Notes: generated by a model from the letters alone, not told the origin. Shown: positions 34,539 through 43,606, counted from the stretch's first letter. The stretch: 56,087 nucleotides of DNA from Acidobacteriota bacterium (GCA_013289795.1 JABCZH010000020.1:1-56087); one strand, 5' to 3'. Made by a program: numbers and translations.

Positions 34539-35723
34539 GTGAGAACCTTCTCAGTGTTGTCTTGTCTGCTGCTGGTTGTTGCTGCCACGCAATTAACGCA
34601 ATCGCAGAACTCCCCCACCGAGAATCAAAGCGATCCGAAAGCGGCACCAACAGTCTATTCCAAGGTTCCACAGGCCAACGCGCTTTACATCCAGGGTCTG
34701 GATTATCTAAGCAAGAGCAACACATGGAGGGAGGGCGGTTCCCTGGTCAACGCGCGCGAAGCGGTCCGCCTTTTCAGTCAGGCAGTGAAAAAAGATCCTC
34801 AATTCGCCCTCGCGTACCTCGGCCTGGCGGATGCCTGGGATAGTTTTGGATTCTCGATTCCCGGTAGCGTTCCGGCGGTCAAGCTTTACCCGCACGAGAT
34901 TTCTGCCGCTCTCACGGCCGAGAAATTGGACGACAACCTGCCCAGTGTACATTCCCTACTCGCCAGCCTTTACTCCGATAACGCGTACGACTGGGAGAGC
35001 GCCGAACGCGAATATAAGCGGGTCATCAGCATGACGAACAGCATGGCCTCTCACTCCGGGTACGCTACCTTCCTTGCAACCCAGGGTAGGTTCGAGGAAG
35101 CCATCGCAGAGGTAAAGTTGGCGGAGAAGATCGACCCCTCAAGCCCGTCCGCCAATAAGGACATGATGGAGATCTACTATTGGCGGCATCAGGATGATCA
35201 AGCCCTGGAACAAGGCCGGGAGTTGGTGCGCAAGGCCCCACAAATCTTCTACGCGCATTTCATAATGGGCTTTGCCTACGTCCATAAGGGTGAGTTTGAG
35301 AACGCAATCCGGGAGTTCAAGTTATCCACGGTGCGGGGCGATGCCGGCTCGCTCTCGGCTCTAGGCTACGCCTACGCCATGTCTGGGAACAAAGCGGAGA
35401 CCAAGAATGTGCTCTTGCGGTTGAAACACCATAGTGGGGCCAAGAATGTCCCGTATCGTAGGGCTGCGATTTATCTCGCATTAGGCGACAGAGACCGGGC
35501 GATCAAACTCATCGAAAAAGACTACCGGCAGCGGAGTAACTGGCTAAACCGGTTGAATGTTGATCCGGTGATGGACCCGCTCCGCGACGATCCCCGGTTT
35601 ATAGCCTTGATGCGCAAGATGAATTTTCAACGCGATGCTCGCGAGGCGTCTCCTAATGGGGGTAGTCAATCGTCTGGAGATGGGGAGAGGTCGACGACTG
35701 AACTTGAGCACTTCAGTGACTAG
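34539..35723 (+). CDS. Exported TPR-repeat protein
   Basis: 394 aa from the GTG at 34539, which has an AAAAGGAG site; the upstream ATG at 34482 overlaps the permease end. Signal peptide 'VRTFSVLSCLLLVVAATQL' is followed by tetratricopeptide units: 'ALYIQGLDYLSKSN', 'AVKKDPQFALAYLGLADAW', 'HSGYATFLATQGRFEEAIAEVKLAEKIDP' and 'FAYVHKGEFENAIREFKLST'. It is probably a periplasmic scaffold for its neighbours in the ADOP-DinB cluster. No enzymatic motif is visible. Confidence 0.82.
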   Translation: MRTFSVLSCLLLVVAATQLTQSQNSPTENQSDPKAAPTVYSKVPQANALYIQGLDYLSKSNTWREGGSLVNAREAVRLFSQAVKKDPQFALAYLGLADAWDSFGFSIPGSVPAVKLYPHEISAALTAEKLDDNLPSVHSLLASLYSDNAYDWESAEREYKRVISMTNSMASHSGYATFLATQGRFEEAIAEVKLAEKIDPSSPSANKDMMEIYYWRHQDDQALEQGRELVRKAPQIFYAHFIMGFAYVHKGEFENAIREFKLSTVRGDAGSLSALGYAYAMSGNKAETKNVLLRLKHHSGAKNVPYRRAAIYLALGDRDRAIKLIEKDYRQRSNWLNRLNVDPVMDPLRDDPRFIALMRKMNFQRDAREASPNGGSQSSGDGERSTTELEHFSD

Positions 35724-35765
35724 GTTGTGTTTTTCGCAGTTTATGCCAATCCAAAGGAGAAATCT

Positions 35766-36347
35766 ATGATGAAGCGGTCTTCGCTTGCGCTAGTTGCCTT
35801 CACTTTGCTTGCCGTCGTCGGAACCAGTCCTTACACTCAGGGCCAACCGCAGAATCAAGCTCCGCTTCCTGCGCGCTCCCGAGCCGACGAGACGCTGGCA
35901 ATGTGGAATGACATCGGGAACAAACTCATCGCCATGGCCCAGGATTTTCCCGAAGACAAGTACGATTTCAAGCTGCAGAAAGATCAGCGCACCTTTGCAC
36001 AAACTATTCTGCACGTCGCCGCCGTCGACTACGACCTGATGCGTTTGGCTTCTGGATCAAACATCGGGCCCGACTTCGGCAAGAACAAGTACGACCCTTC
36101 GCGAGACGTTTACAGGACCAAAGCCGACGTAGTGAAACTGATTCAGCAGGCAGTCGCGGACGGAGCGAACGTGATTCAACAGCAGGGCGATGCGGGCCTG
36201 GACAAGACGACGAAATTTCCGTTTGGGAACAGGCTAGTCCACAATTCCTACACTTGGATGTTCGTCATCGAGGATAGTGGCGAGCACTACGGACAGCTGG
36301 CGGTGTACTACCGCGCCAACAACATGGTGCCACCGGCGTCGCGGTAA
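35766..36347 (+). CDS. Exported DinB-like protein 1
   Basis: 193 aa from the ATG at 35766 (AAAGGAG upstream). A signal peptide runs to about residue 26. The four-helix DinB domain follows, with a His in 'TILHVAAVDYDLM' and the C-terminal 'EDSGEHYGQLAVYYRANNMVPP'. In metal-binding DinB proteins the last helix carries HxxxH; here the first His is Asp (E-D-S-G-E-H), so metal binding may be weakened. It closely resembles the N-terminal domain of the fusion protein at 39058. DinB proteins are usually cytoplasmic, so export is notable. Function unknown. Confidence 0.8.
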   Translation: MMKRSSLALVAFTLLAVVGTSPYTQGQPQNQAPLPARSRADETLAMWNDIGNKLIAMAQDFPEDKYDFKLQKDQRTFAQTILHVAAVDYDLMRLASGSNIGPDFGKNKYDPSRDVYRTKADVVKLIQQAVADGANVIQQQGDAGLDKTTKFPFGNRLVHNSYTWMFVIEDSGEHYGQLAVYYRANNMVPPASR

Positions 36348-36531
36348 TGCCTGGGGCGTCAAGGCCTGCGGCCCCAATCTAGCGAGACTTTTCCGAATGA
36401 GTTCCGTCTAACCGGGAATGCAAAACCTGGAATACCGAATTTTAGCGCGTTGGCAACGGCTGATCAGAGCCGGTTGAAACTGGCTGGATTCTGTGGATGG
36501 TCTGCCTATCAGCCCGCTCGAGGAGGTTCTG

Positions 36532-39015
36532 ATGACTACGTTATTGCAGGACGTGCGGTACGCACTACGGCTTCTGCGGACGAACCCCGGTTTTACCGTT
36601 GTGGCGGTTCTTTCCCTGGCTTTGGGCGTCGGAGCCAACACCGCGATTTTCAGCATCGTGAATGCCGTCTTGCTTCGTCCTCTGCCTTACCGCGACTCCG
36701 ACCGTTTGGTAAGAATCTACTTTAACCAGCCCGGCATAGGATTGCGGGACGTTGCGTTTTCCAAGCCCGAAATGGATGACCTGCGGACGCGAGCCGGTGT
36801 CTTTGAAGATGTGACCCCGGTTCTCGAGGGCAGCGACATTATGACCGGCGCCAAACAGCCCGAGCGTCTCGAGGGGCTCAGTGGCAGTTTTAGCTACTTT
36901 TCCATGCTGGGTGCGACCCCGCAAATTGGACGGTTGTTTGGTCCCCAGGACTTCACCCCCGGTTTCGCTTCAGTGGTCGTGATCAGCGATGGCCTATGGC
37001 GCCGTGGCTATGGCGCCGATCCGAACGTTCTCGGCCGTACCCTCCGTCTCGACAATGATCCCTATACAATTATCGGGGTCCTGCCACGCGGATTTCGCCA
37101 TCCTGGACCGACAGTTTCCGGCGACGTGGACGTGTTTGGCGCCGGCGGATTCAGCGGAGATCCCTTTCCCCCACCAATCCGTGGTAACCGGGTTTTAGGA
37201 TCTGGAATCGGCCGACTTAAGCCGGGCCTGACACTGGCGCAAGCTCAGGCGCGGCTCACTGCCATGACCGCCGAATTGCGCCACGACTTTCCTACCGATT
37301 ACCCGCCGCAGGCGCAATGGACAATTGAGATTCAACCATTGCGAGAAACTTTGGTAGGCAATGTCCGGCCCATGCTGCTGGTGTTGCTGGGTGCGGTAAT
37401 CCTGATCGTTTTTATCGTATCGTTGAATATTGCCAATCTTCTATTGGCGCGCGCTTCGGGGCGACAACAAGAGATGGCGGTGCGCTTAGCGGTGGGGGCG
37501 AGCCGCGGCCGCATGGTGCGCCAGATGCTGACCGAGTCCCTGCTGCTGTCGCTCATCGGCGGTGCCGCGGGAATCGCAACCGCGGTTGGTGCTTCAGGCT
37601 TCATCCTGCGCTTTGTGCCATCGAACGTTCCCCGGCTCAACGAAGTACGAATCGACTGGGTGGTGCTGGCCTTCGCTCTGCTGATTTCCATTCTCACCGG
37701 CTTAGTGTTTGGACTTGCTCCAGCGCTTCACTCGGCAAAAGTCACTCTCTCCTCGGCCATTCGTGAAGGCGGTCGCGGTTCGGGCTACAGCGCTACGACC
37801 GGTCGATTGCGGGATGTTCTAATCGTCTCGGAACTGGCCTTTGCCGTCATACTGATGGTGGGAGCCGGCTTGCTGCTGCGCACGCTGCGGGACCTGTTGC
37901 AGGAAAATCCAGGCTTTAGTCCAACTCAAGTTGTCACTGCAAACATCTGGCTTCCGGTTCCCAACGATCCGAAGACGGATCCGTATCTCGATATTCCTCG
38001 CAGAGCCACCTTTAATCGTGAGTTGCTGCGGCGCATGAAGGCAATTCCGGGAGTGGAACTCGCCGCAATCACCTCATCTCTACCGACCACCAATAGCAAC
38101 CCCAACGCGGTCGGTGGCTTGGAGATTGAAGGCTTGGCGATTGAAGATAGACCGGTCGAGTCCTCGCAGGATCTGAGCGCCGAGAGAATTCGGATAAGCC
38201 CCGATTATTTTAAGGTGTTGCAGGCCACGCTCCTACGCGGCCGCTCATTCACCGAGGGCGATGAAGACGGCAAACAGCCGGTGGCCATCATTGATGAAAG
38301 CACCGCTCGTAAGTATTGGCCAACCCGCGATCCGCTGGGCCGCCAAGTGCGGTTCGGACAAGACCCTACCAAGCCATGGTCGACCATCGTGGGTATTGTT
38401 AAGGATATCAAGAGTGACGGTCTCGACATCGATGGCGTTCCCCACATCTACGTTTCGACCTATCAAGACTCCAGCAAGCATGTGGACGTGGTGTTGCGGA
38501 CGTCTCTGCCCGCGGCCCTGCTCGAACCACAGATTCGGCATGAAATCCAGAGCATTGATCCCGGCTTGCCGGTATTTAATGTTTCTTCGATGAATGACGT
38601 GCTTGATCGCTCGCTGGCGTCGCGTCGCTTCTCCGCCCAATTGGTGACTGGGTTTGCCGGACTGGCGCTCCTTCTGGCATCCATCGGGATCTATGGCTTG
38701 CTGGCCTACATGGTCAGCCAAAGATCGCGCGAGATCGGCCTTCGCATGGCCCTCGGAGCGCAGCGAGGGAACATTCTCAAGCTGATTCTGCAAAAAGGGA
38801 TTGGCCTCGCCGGCGTCGGAGTCATTGCCGGCGTAATCCTATCTGCCTCTACGGCGTCGCTGATGGCCAGTGTGCTTTACGGCGTGCGTCCGCATGATCC
38901 GGCGGTATTCGTGATCGTGCCTCTGCTTTTGTTTTTCGTCGCCGGACTGGCCAGCTACCTTCCCGCCCGGCGCGCAACCAAGCTGGACCCAATGATTGCC
39001 CTTCGCGAGGCATGA
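36532..39015 (+). CDS. ADOP permease 2 (MacB/FtsX-like, no prefix)
   Basis: 827 aa from the ATG at 36532 (GAGGAGG site). It starts directly at 'MTTLLQDVRYALRLLRTNPG', so it lacks the 70-residue prefix of permease 1, but is otherwise collinear and closely similar, including 'SLALGVGANTAIFSIVNAVLL' (near-identical in both) and 'SRRFSAQLV ... SIGIYGLLAYMVSQRSREIGLRMALGA' (cf. 'HEIGVRMALGA' in permease 1). It very likely arose by duplication. No ATPase is adjacent. DinB-like genes lie on both sides. Confidence 0.9.
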   Translation: MTTLLQDVRYALRLLRTNPGFTVVAVLSLALGVGANTAIFSIVNAVLLRPLPYRDSDRLVRIYFNQPGIGLRDVAFSKPEMDDLRTRAGVFEDVTPVLEGSDIMTGAKQPERLEGLSGSFSYFSMLGATPQIGRLFGPQDFTPGFASVVVISDGLWRRGYGADPNVLGRTLRLDNDPYTIIGVLPRGFRHPGPTVSGDVDVFGAGGFSGDPFPPPIRGNRVLGSGIGRLKPGLTLAQAQARLTAMTAELRHDFPTDYPPQAQWTIEIQPLRETLVGNVRPMLLVLLGAVILIVFIVSLNIANLLLARASGRQQEMAVRLAVGASRGRMVRQMLTESLLLSLIGGAAGIATAVGASGFILRFVPSNVPRLNEVRIDWVVLAFALLISILTGLVFGLAPALHSAKVTLSSAIREGGRGSGYSATTGRLRDVLIVSELAFAVILMVGAGLLLRTLRDLLQENPGFSPTQVVTANIWLPVPNDPKTDPYLDIPRRATFNRELLRRMKAIPGVELAAITSSLPTTNSNPNAVGGLEIEGLAIEDRPVESSQDLSAERIRISPDYFKVLQATLLRGRSFTEGDEDGKQPVAIIDESTARKYWPTRDPLGRQVRFGQDPTKPWSTIVGIVKDIKSDGLDIDGVPHIYVSTYQDSSKHVDVVLRTSLPAALLEPQIRHEIQSIDPGLPVFNVSSMNDVLDRSLASRRFSAQLVTGFAGLALLLASIGIYGLLAYMVSQRSREIGLRMALGAQRGNILKLILQKGIGLAGVGVIAGVILSASTASLMASVLYGVRPHDPAVFVIVPLLLFFVAGLASYLPARRATKLDPMIALREA

Positions 39016-39057
39016 ATTGGCCGTCTCTACAGCTCGGCAATATAGGGAGGATTTCCG

Positions 39058-40818
39058 ATGAAGGGGTCGTCGAAACGATTCGCAGTCGCTGTACTTTCGG
39101 TTGCTCTGCTTGCCCTCGCCGCAGCAAGTCTCTACGGTCAGGCGCAGTCGCAGAATCAACCTCCGAGTCCTGCGCGCTCTCGATCCGATGAGATGTTGGA
39201 CAGATGGAACGACATCGGGAACAAACTTGTCGCCATGGCCCAGGATTTTCCCGAGGACAAATACGACTTCAAGCTGCAGAAAGAGGAGCGCACCTTCGCA
39301 GAGAATATTCTCCACGCCGCCGCACTGGATTTCGTCCTGATACGCAGGATTTCCGGATCCAACCTCGGACCCGACTTCGGCGAGGGCGACAATCCTTCGC
39401 GTGACGCCTTCAAGACCAAAGCCGACGTCGTGAAGTTCGTGCAGGAAGCCATCGCGGATGGAGCGCAAGTGATTCAACAGCAGGGCGACGCGGGCCTGGA
39501 CAACACCTCGAAATTCTTTGGGAACCGGCTGGCCCACAACTCCACAATCTGGGCGTTTGCCATCGAGCACAGCGGCGAGCACTACGGGCAGCTGGTTGTG
39601 TACTACCGTGCGAACGACCTCGTGCCACCGGATACGCGGCGGCATCAGGCGCAACAGCCGCTGGCTGCACGTGTGGTTGATCTCAAGGCATCCGACGGCA
39701 CCATCCTCAAGGCCAGCTACTTCACCGCGGCCAAGCCCGGCCCCGGTGTGCTGTTGTTCCATCAGACCAACCGGACACGCAAGGATTGGGACGCGGTTGC
39801 CACGCAACTGGCGGGGGCGGGAATCAACACGCTTACCCTCGATATGCGTGGATTCGGCGAAAGCGGCGGCACGCGGCATGACAAGCTGACGTCCAAGGAG
39901 AGATCACAGGTACGCCAGCAGAGGCCCACTGACATTGACACCGCGTGGCAATATCTGGTCTCGCAATCAGGTGTCAATCGAGACGTCATCGGCCTGGGAG
40001 GGGCCGGGTTGGATGGTGTGGAGAATTCCATCGAGACGGCAGGCCGGCACTCCGCGCAGGTGAAATCGCTGGTATTGCTTTCCGGACAAACCGAATTGGC
40101 TGGCCGGCAGTTCGTGCGGCAGTCGTCCCAACTGCCCGGCCTCTTTGTCTGGGCTAACCACGACGACTACCCTCCCACCGCCGAGGTGATGGAATGGCTC
40201 TACGGCATCTCCCCCAACCCGGGTAAAAAGTTTATCCACTATGCTGGAGAAGAAGCGCCCTGGCTTGGATATGAAAGTACCGACGTACCCGCCACCGGGA
40301 GCCACGGAACCGACCTGTTCAAAACTCATCCCGATCTGCCCGGCATCATCGTGGATTGGTTTGTAACCACGCTCATCAAGACACCTGGTCAAGCGCCAGC
40401 CAACAACCATGGCTCGGCGGGCTCGATCTCGATCCCCATCCTCAACCAAATCGAGGCCCCCGGCGGAACTGCTGAGGTCGCGCAGCAACTGATGGAAGCC
40501 CGGCGAAAAAACCCCCAGGCGGAGTTGTGGCCGCGAATTCTCGTGAATGTCATGGGCTATGACAACATGCAGGTGGGCAACGTGACGTTAGCGCTCGAAA
40601 TCCTTAAGCTCAATGTCCTTGCCTATCCGGAATCGGCCGACGCCAACGATAGTGTTGGCGATGCGTACTTGGCAAATGGAGAGAAAGATCTGGCGCGCCA
40701 ATATGCCGAAAAGGCATTGGCCCTACTGGCTTCCGACACCCAGGAGTCAGAGGCGAGGCGCGCGGTCATACGCGACAGCGCCCAACAGAAACTCAAGCAG
40801 CTCGATCCGGCCCATTGA
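39058..40818 (+). CDS. Exported DinB / degenerate alpha-beta hydrolase / TPR fusion
   Basis: 586 aa. Signal peptide (1-27); DinB domain (about 35-195) with H in 'ENILHAAALDF' and a full HxxxH in 'IEHSGEHYGQ'; alpha/beta-hydrolase domain (about 205-440); and a C-terminal TPR-like region (about 470-586; 'LAYPESADANDSVGDAYLANGEKDLARQYAEKAL'). In the hydrolase the nucleophile elbow reads G-A-G317-L-D-G instead of GxSxG, so the serine is lost. The acid (D369 or D370) and the histidine (H416, GSHGTD) remain. It is probably a binding or structural pseudoenzyme. A good AGGGAGGA site precedes the ATG. Confidence 0.82.
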   Translation: MKGSSKRFAVAVLSVALLALAAASLYGQAQSQNQPPSPARSRSDEMLDRWNDIGNKLVAMAQDFPEDKYDFKLQKEERTFAENILHAAALDFVLIRRISGSNLGPDFGEGDNPSRDAFKTKADVVKFVQEAIADGAQVIQQQGDAGLDNTSKFFGNRLAHNSTIWAFAIEHSGEHYGQLVVYYRANDLVPPDTRRHQAQQPLAARVVDLKASDGTILKASYFTAAKPGPGVLLFHQTNRTRKDWDAVATQLAGAGINTLTLDMRGFGESGGTRHDKLTSKERSQVRQQRPTDIDTAWQYLVSQSGVNRDVIGLGGAGLDGVENSIETAGRHSAQVKSLVLLSGQTELAGRQFVRQSSQLPGLFVWANHDDYPPTAEVMEWLYGISPNPGKKFIHYAGEEAPWLGYESTDVPATGSHGTDLFKTHPDLPGIIVDWFVTTLIKTPGQAPANNHGSAGSISIPILNQIEAPGGTAEVAQQLMEARRKNPQAELWPRILVNVMGYDNMQVGNVTLALEILKLNVLAYPESADANDSVGDAYLANGEKDLARQYAEKALALLASDTQESEARRAVIRDSAQQKLKQLDPAH

Positions 40819-40902
40819 TGCCTGGGCGATTTCAGTTACCAATCGGAGAGTTCAACGTCCAAATGCCTTTTGGATCCATACAAATTAAGGAAAGTCAGAG
40901 TA

Positions 40903-41505
40903 ATGAAACACATACGAATCCTCTTGCGAGCAGCAGTATTCATCTTTGCCGTGACCGCCTTGGCGCAGAGCACCAACGGCGCCGCGGCACCTCAACCGCA
41001 ACCATCATCGCCGGCAACCATAGCTTCAGTTGTGGACCGCGAGATCAGCAACGTCGAAAAGCAAATTGTGGATGTTGCCGAAGCCATGCCGGAAGATAAA
41101 TACAACTTTTCTCCCGAGAGCTTGAACGTTCCTGGCAGCGACTACAAGGGTGTGCGCACCCTTGCCTCTCAGGTCAAGCATGTCGCCGCTTCCAACTATG
41201 CAATATGGTGGCGGCTTACCGGCGATAAGTTCCCCGAAAACTTCATGGGTGGCGACGGCCCTGAGAGTGTGAAGACCAAAGCCGACATCATCAAGTTCCT
41301 GAAGGATTCTTTTGCTCTGGGTCACAAAGCCGCGGCTACCTTAACTACTCAGAACATGCTTCAGACTGCGGAGGGCAGCAAATCGACCCGCCTGCGCCTG
41401 GCGGTATTTGGCGTCGAACACGCCTTCGATCATTACGGACAGATGGTGGAGTACTTGCGCATGAATGGAATTGTGCCGCCAGCCAGCCGTAAGCCGTCAG
41501 ACTGA
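40903..41505 (+). CDS. Exported DinB-like protein 3
   Basis: 200 aa from the ATG at 40903 (AAGGAAA upstream). Signal peptide 'MKHIRILLRAAVFIFAVTALA' is followed by a DinB domain with H in 'SQVKHVAASNY' and an intact HxxxH in 'GVEHAFDHYGQMVEYLRMNG', so a metal site is plausible. It is more diverged from the other two DinB copies than they are from each other. It is the last gene of the ADOP-DinB cluster, and converges on the phosphatase gene with 28 bp between stops. Confidence 0.8.
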   Translation: MKHIRILLRAAVFIFAVTALAQSTNGAAAPQPQPSSPATIASVVDREISNVEKQIVDVAEAMPEDKYNFSPESLNVPGSDYKGVRTLASQVKHVAASNYAIWWRLTGDKFPENFMGGDGPESVKTKADIIKFLKDSFALGHKAAATLTTQNMLQTAEGSKSTRLRLAVFGVEHAFDHYGQMVEYLRMNGIVPPASRKPSD

Positions 41506-41533
41506 GAAAGCCAAGTTCAGCCTGAGCTCGATC

Positions 41534-42826
41534 TCACGCTCTTACGAAGATCACGGTAGCGTCGTCGCGCAGGCCGGTTCCGTTGGCGAAGGCGCGCACG
41601 TCGGCGAGGATGCTTTCAGCGGAAGCCTCCGGCTGCAGAACGTGGTTCTGCAAGCGCTCGGCGCCATATTCTTCTTCTTCGCTGTTTTCCGCTTCGGTGA
41701 TGCCGTCGCTATACAACACCAGGCGGGCGTTTTGCGGCAGGTCGATTTCGATCTCCGAATAACCTCCCGGACCAATTCCCAGCGGTATACCTTTCTCGGT
41801 TTCAACGAAACGCGCCTGACCTTCAGCCACCAACAAAGGTTGCAAGTGACCAGCGCTGGCGAACAGCAGCTTGCGGCGAGCCGGATCCAGCACGGCATAT
41901 ACCATGGTCACAAATCGTCCGGCCGGGAAGTCCTCGACCAGCAGGCGGTTCAGCCTGGTCAGCACTTCGCTGGGCGTGCAACTGGTCTCGGCCAGCGAAC
42001 GCAACATGCCTCGAGTGGCGGACATCAGCAAAGCCGCGGCCGTCCCTTTGCCCGCGACATCGGCGAGCACCAGCGCCCAGCAACCGTCGCCCATGGGAAT
42101 GAAATCGTACCAATCGCCGCCTACAGCCCCGGCAGAGATGGAAAATGCGGATACCGCAAACCCAGGAATGTAAGGTGAACTCTTGGGGAACAGAGCCTGC
42201 TGAATCGCGCGGGCCTCCTGGGCCTCGCGGCTCATCTCCTGCCTCTGGCGCTGTTCCTGCTTGAAGCGCCGGGCATTGTGAATCGCCACTGCAACGTCAT
42301 TGCACAACGCCTGCAGCAGGCGGAGCTGTTCCGGCTGAAATGCGTCCAGATCATGATGCGAGGTGCTGAAAACCCCGACCAGCTGGCCTTCCACATGCAG
42401 CGGGATGGCAACTTCAGACTGCGTAGCTTCTTCGCAGCCAATGTAGTAAGGATCTTTGCGGACGTCGGGAGCGTAGCGCATTTGCCCGGTGGCAGCCACG
42501 TGTCCCACCATGCCTTCTTTGCCAATCTTCAAGCTGTGGCCGGGGCCATGGGCGGCGCAGCCGTCGCATCCGCAGGCGCGGGCCAGCACCAGCTCACAAC
42601 GCTCTTCATCGTGAAGATAAATGTCCGCATCCACGCAGCCGAACGAGCGCGCCACATCGTTGACCACCATGTCCACCAGTTCATCCAGGTCGAGGATGGA
42701 TGAGATCTTCTGGGCCGCGCGCTGCAGCTTCAGCAAGTCAGCAACCTGATCAGTGAGTTGGGGACGAGGTGGGAAAGGGGTGCTCGGTGTAAACGAAACC
42801 GTGGACACAACTGCCTCCCTCAGCAT
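41534..42826 (-). CDS. GAF-PP2C (RsbU/SpoIIE-type) serine phosphatase
   Basis: 430 aa from the ATG at 42826; an ATG at 42892 would add 22 residues without similarity. A GAF domain (about 35-185) contains a cysteine group (RACGCDGCAAHG), followed by a coiled linker and a PP2C domain with 'AVGGDWYDF', 'LVLADVAGKGTAAALLMS', 'ASAGHLQPLL' and 'LVLYSDGITEAEN', where the Mg/Mn-binding Asp residues are intact. It probably dephosphorylates an anti-sigma-factor antagonist. No partner gene is adjacent. The GAF cysteines could sense redox state or metal (inference). Confidence 0.87.
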   Translation of the reverse strand: MLREAVVSTVSFTPSTPFPPRPQLTDQVADLLKLQRAAQKISSILDLDELVDMVVNDVARSFGCVDADIYLHDEERCELVLARACGCDGCAAHGPGHSLKIGKEGMVGHVAATGQMRYAPDVRKDPYYIGCEEATQSEVAIPLHVEGQLVGVFSTSHHDLDAFQPEQLRLLQALCNDVAVAIHNARRFKQEQRQRQEMSREAQEARAIQQALFPKSSPYIPGFAVSAFSISAGAVGGDWYDFIPMGDGCWALVLADVAGKGTAAALLMSATRGMLRSLAETSCTPSEVLTRLNRLLVEDFPAGRFVTMVYAVLDPARRKLLFASAGHLQPLLVAEGQARFVETEKGIPLGIGPGGYSEIEIDLPQNARLVLYSDGITEAENSEEEEYGAERLQNHVLQPEASAESILADVRAFANGTGLRDDATVIFVRA

Positions 42827-42920
42827 GAGCTGATTACCACATTGGATGAAAATGGCCAAGGTCGGGATTCGGTCTTTTCGGCGGCACGCCAAGCGGAATG
42901 TTAGCCCGCGGCAGGGCGCC

Positions 42921-42949
42921 CCGGGTCTCGCTGGTTTTGCGAGACCTGG
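42921..42949. terminator. GC-rich hairpin between doc and the phosphatase gene
   Basis: GGTCTCGC and GCGAGACC (perfect 8 bp) flank a TGGTTTT loop. It lies just past the doc stop, so it could end or pause minus-strand transcription from the toxin-antitoxin pair, but there is no T-run after the stem on that strand. Confidence 0.35.
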
Positions 42950-42976
42950 GAGGACGTCGGAACGGGATGAAGACGT

Positions 42977-43354
42977 TCAGCGAAGTGGCTTTATAGGCCG
43001 CCGGATCCAATCGAGAATGCGGGCGAAGCGGAATTCGCCACGATCCATGGAGCCATAGATAAACTCGTGCCCTTCGCGGGCTCCGACTTCGATGTGGAAA
43101 CCATTGCGCCGCAGGAAGACGTCAGTGGCAGTGAAGGCGATTCGTCTATTGCCGTCGAGGAAGCCGTGATTGTTGCCCAGCGACTCCATCAGCGCGGCCG
43201 CTTCTTCCTCGAGCGAGTTGTAATAACCGGTTTGGGGACGGAAAACCGCGGCCTCAACCGCGTTCTTATCGCGAACCCCGTGCAGGCCGCCGAACCGCTC
43301 GATCAAGAGGTGCTGCATCTGATACACCTCCGCGACCGTTAGATATTCCGCCAT
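42977..43354 (-). CDS. Doc/Fic-fold toxin
   Basis: 125 aa with the Doc signature 'NNHGFLDGNRRIAF' (H63-x-F-x-D67-G-N-x-R71). Doc toxins transfer phosphate, or in other Fic proteins AMP, to a target such as EF-Tu. The N-terminal 'YLTVAEVYQMQHLLIERFGG ... VRDKNAVEAAVFRPQ' is typical of death-on-curing proteins. The start follows the antitoxin stop directly with no spacer. A strong minus-strand promoter lies upstream of the pair. Confidence 0.88.
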   Translation of the reverse strand: MAEYLTVAEVYQMQHLLIERFGGLHGVRDKNAVEAAVFRPQTGYYNSLEEEAAALMESLGNNHGFLDGNRRIAFTATDVFLRRNGFHIEVGAREGHEFIYGSMDRGEFRFARILDWIRRPIKPLR

Positions 43355-43582
43355 TTACTTGGCAAGGCGTTCCAGCAGATCGCGGTTCGCCTCGACCGAC
43401 TGCTCAAACGCATCCATCACCTGCGGACGAACCAGATGCTGCGACGGAACCACGTTGTGCAGATAGTGGGCCAGGGCCTGCTCTAGCACATACCGCTGCG
43501 ACTGCCCGTTGCGCTTGGCAGTAGCAACCAGCTCCTTCCAGAGCTTGGCGTCGATAGCGGGGGCGATCTTCTTGGTGGGCAT
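43355..43582 (-). CDS. Putative antitoxin of the Doc pair
   Basis: 75 aa, basic at the N-terminus (MPTKKIAPAIDAKLWKELVA), with a segment 'RNGQSQRYVLEQALAHYL' that suggests a ribbon-helix-helix DNA-binding domain. The C-terminal acidic helix (QSVEANRDLLERLAK) could neutralise Doc. It is not an obvious Phd. GAGAAGAAG precedes the ATG. Its position directly upstream of doc is the main reason for the call. Confidence 0.75.
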   Translation of the reverse strand: MPTKKIAPAIDAKLWKELVATAKRNGQSQRYVLEQALAHYLHNVVPSQHLVRPQVMDAFEQSVEANRDLLERLAK

Positions 43583-43606
43583 GAGGCTTCTTCTCAGCTA
43601 ACTCCC

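Noticed and set aside
31819-39015. Calling the permeases complete MacB transporters
   Set aside because: Neither chain contains Walker A/B or the ABC signature, and no ATPase gene lies in the cluster.
38839-39879. 346-aa minus-strand frame
   Set aside because: Antisense to the ADOP permease 2 end and the DinB fusion; both of those have signal, membrane and domain evidence.
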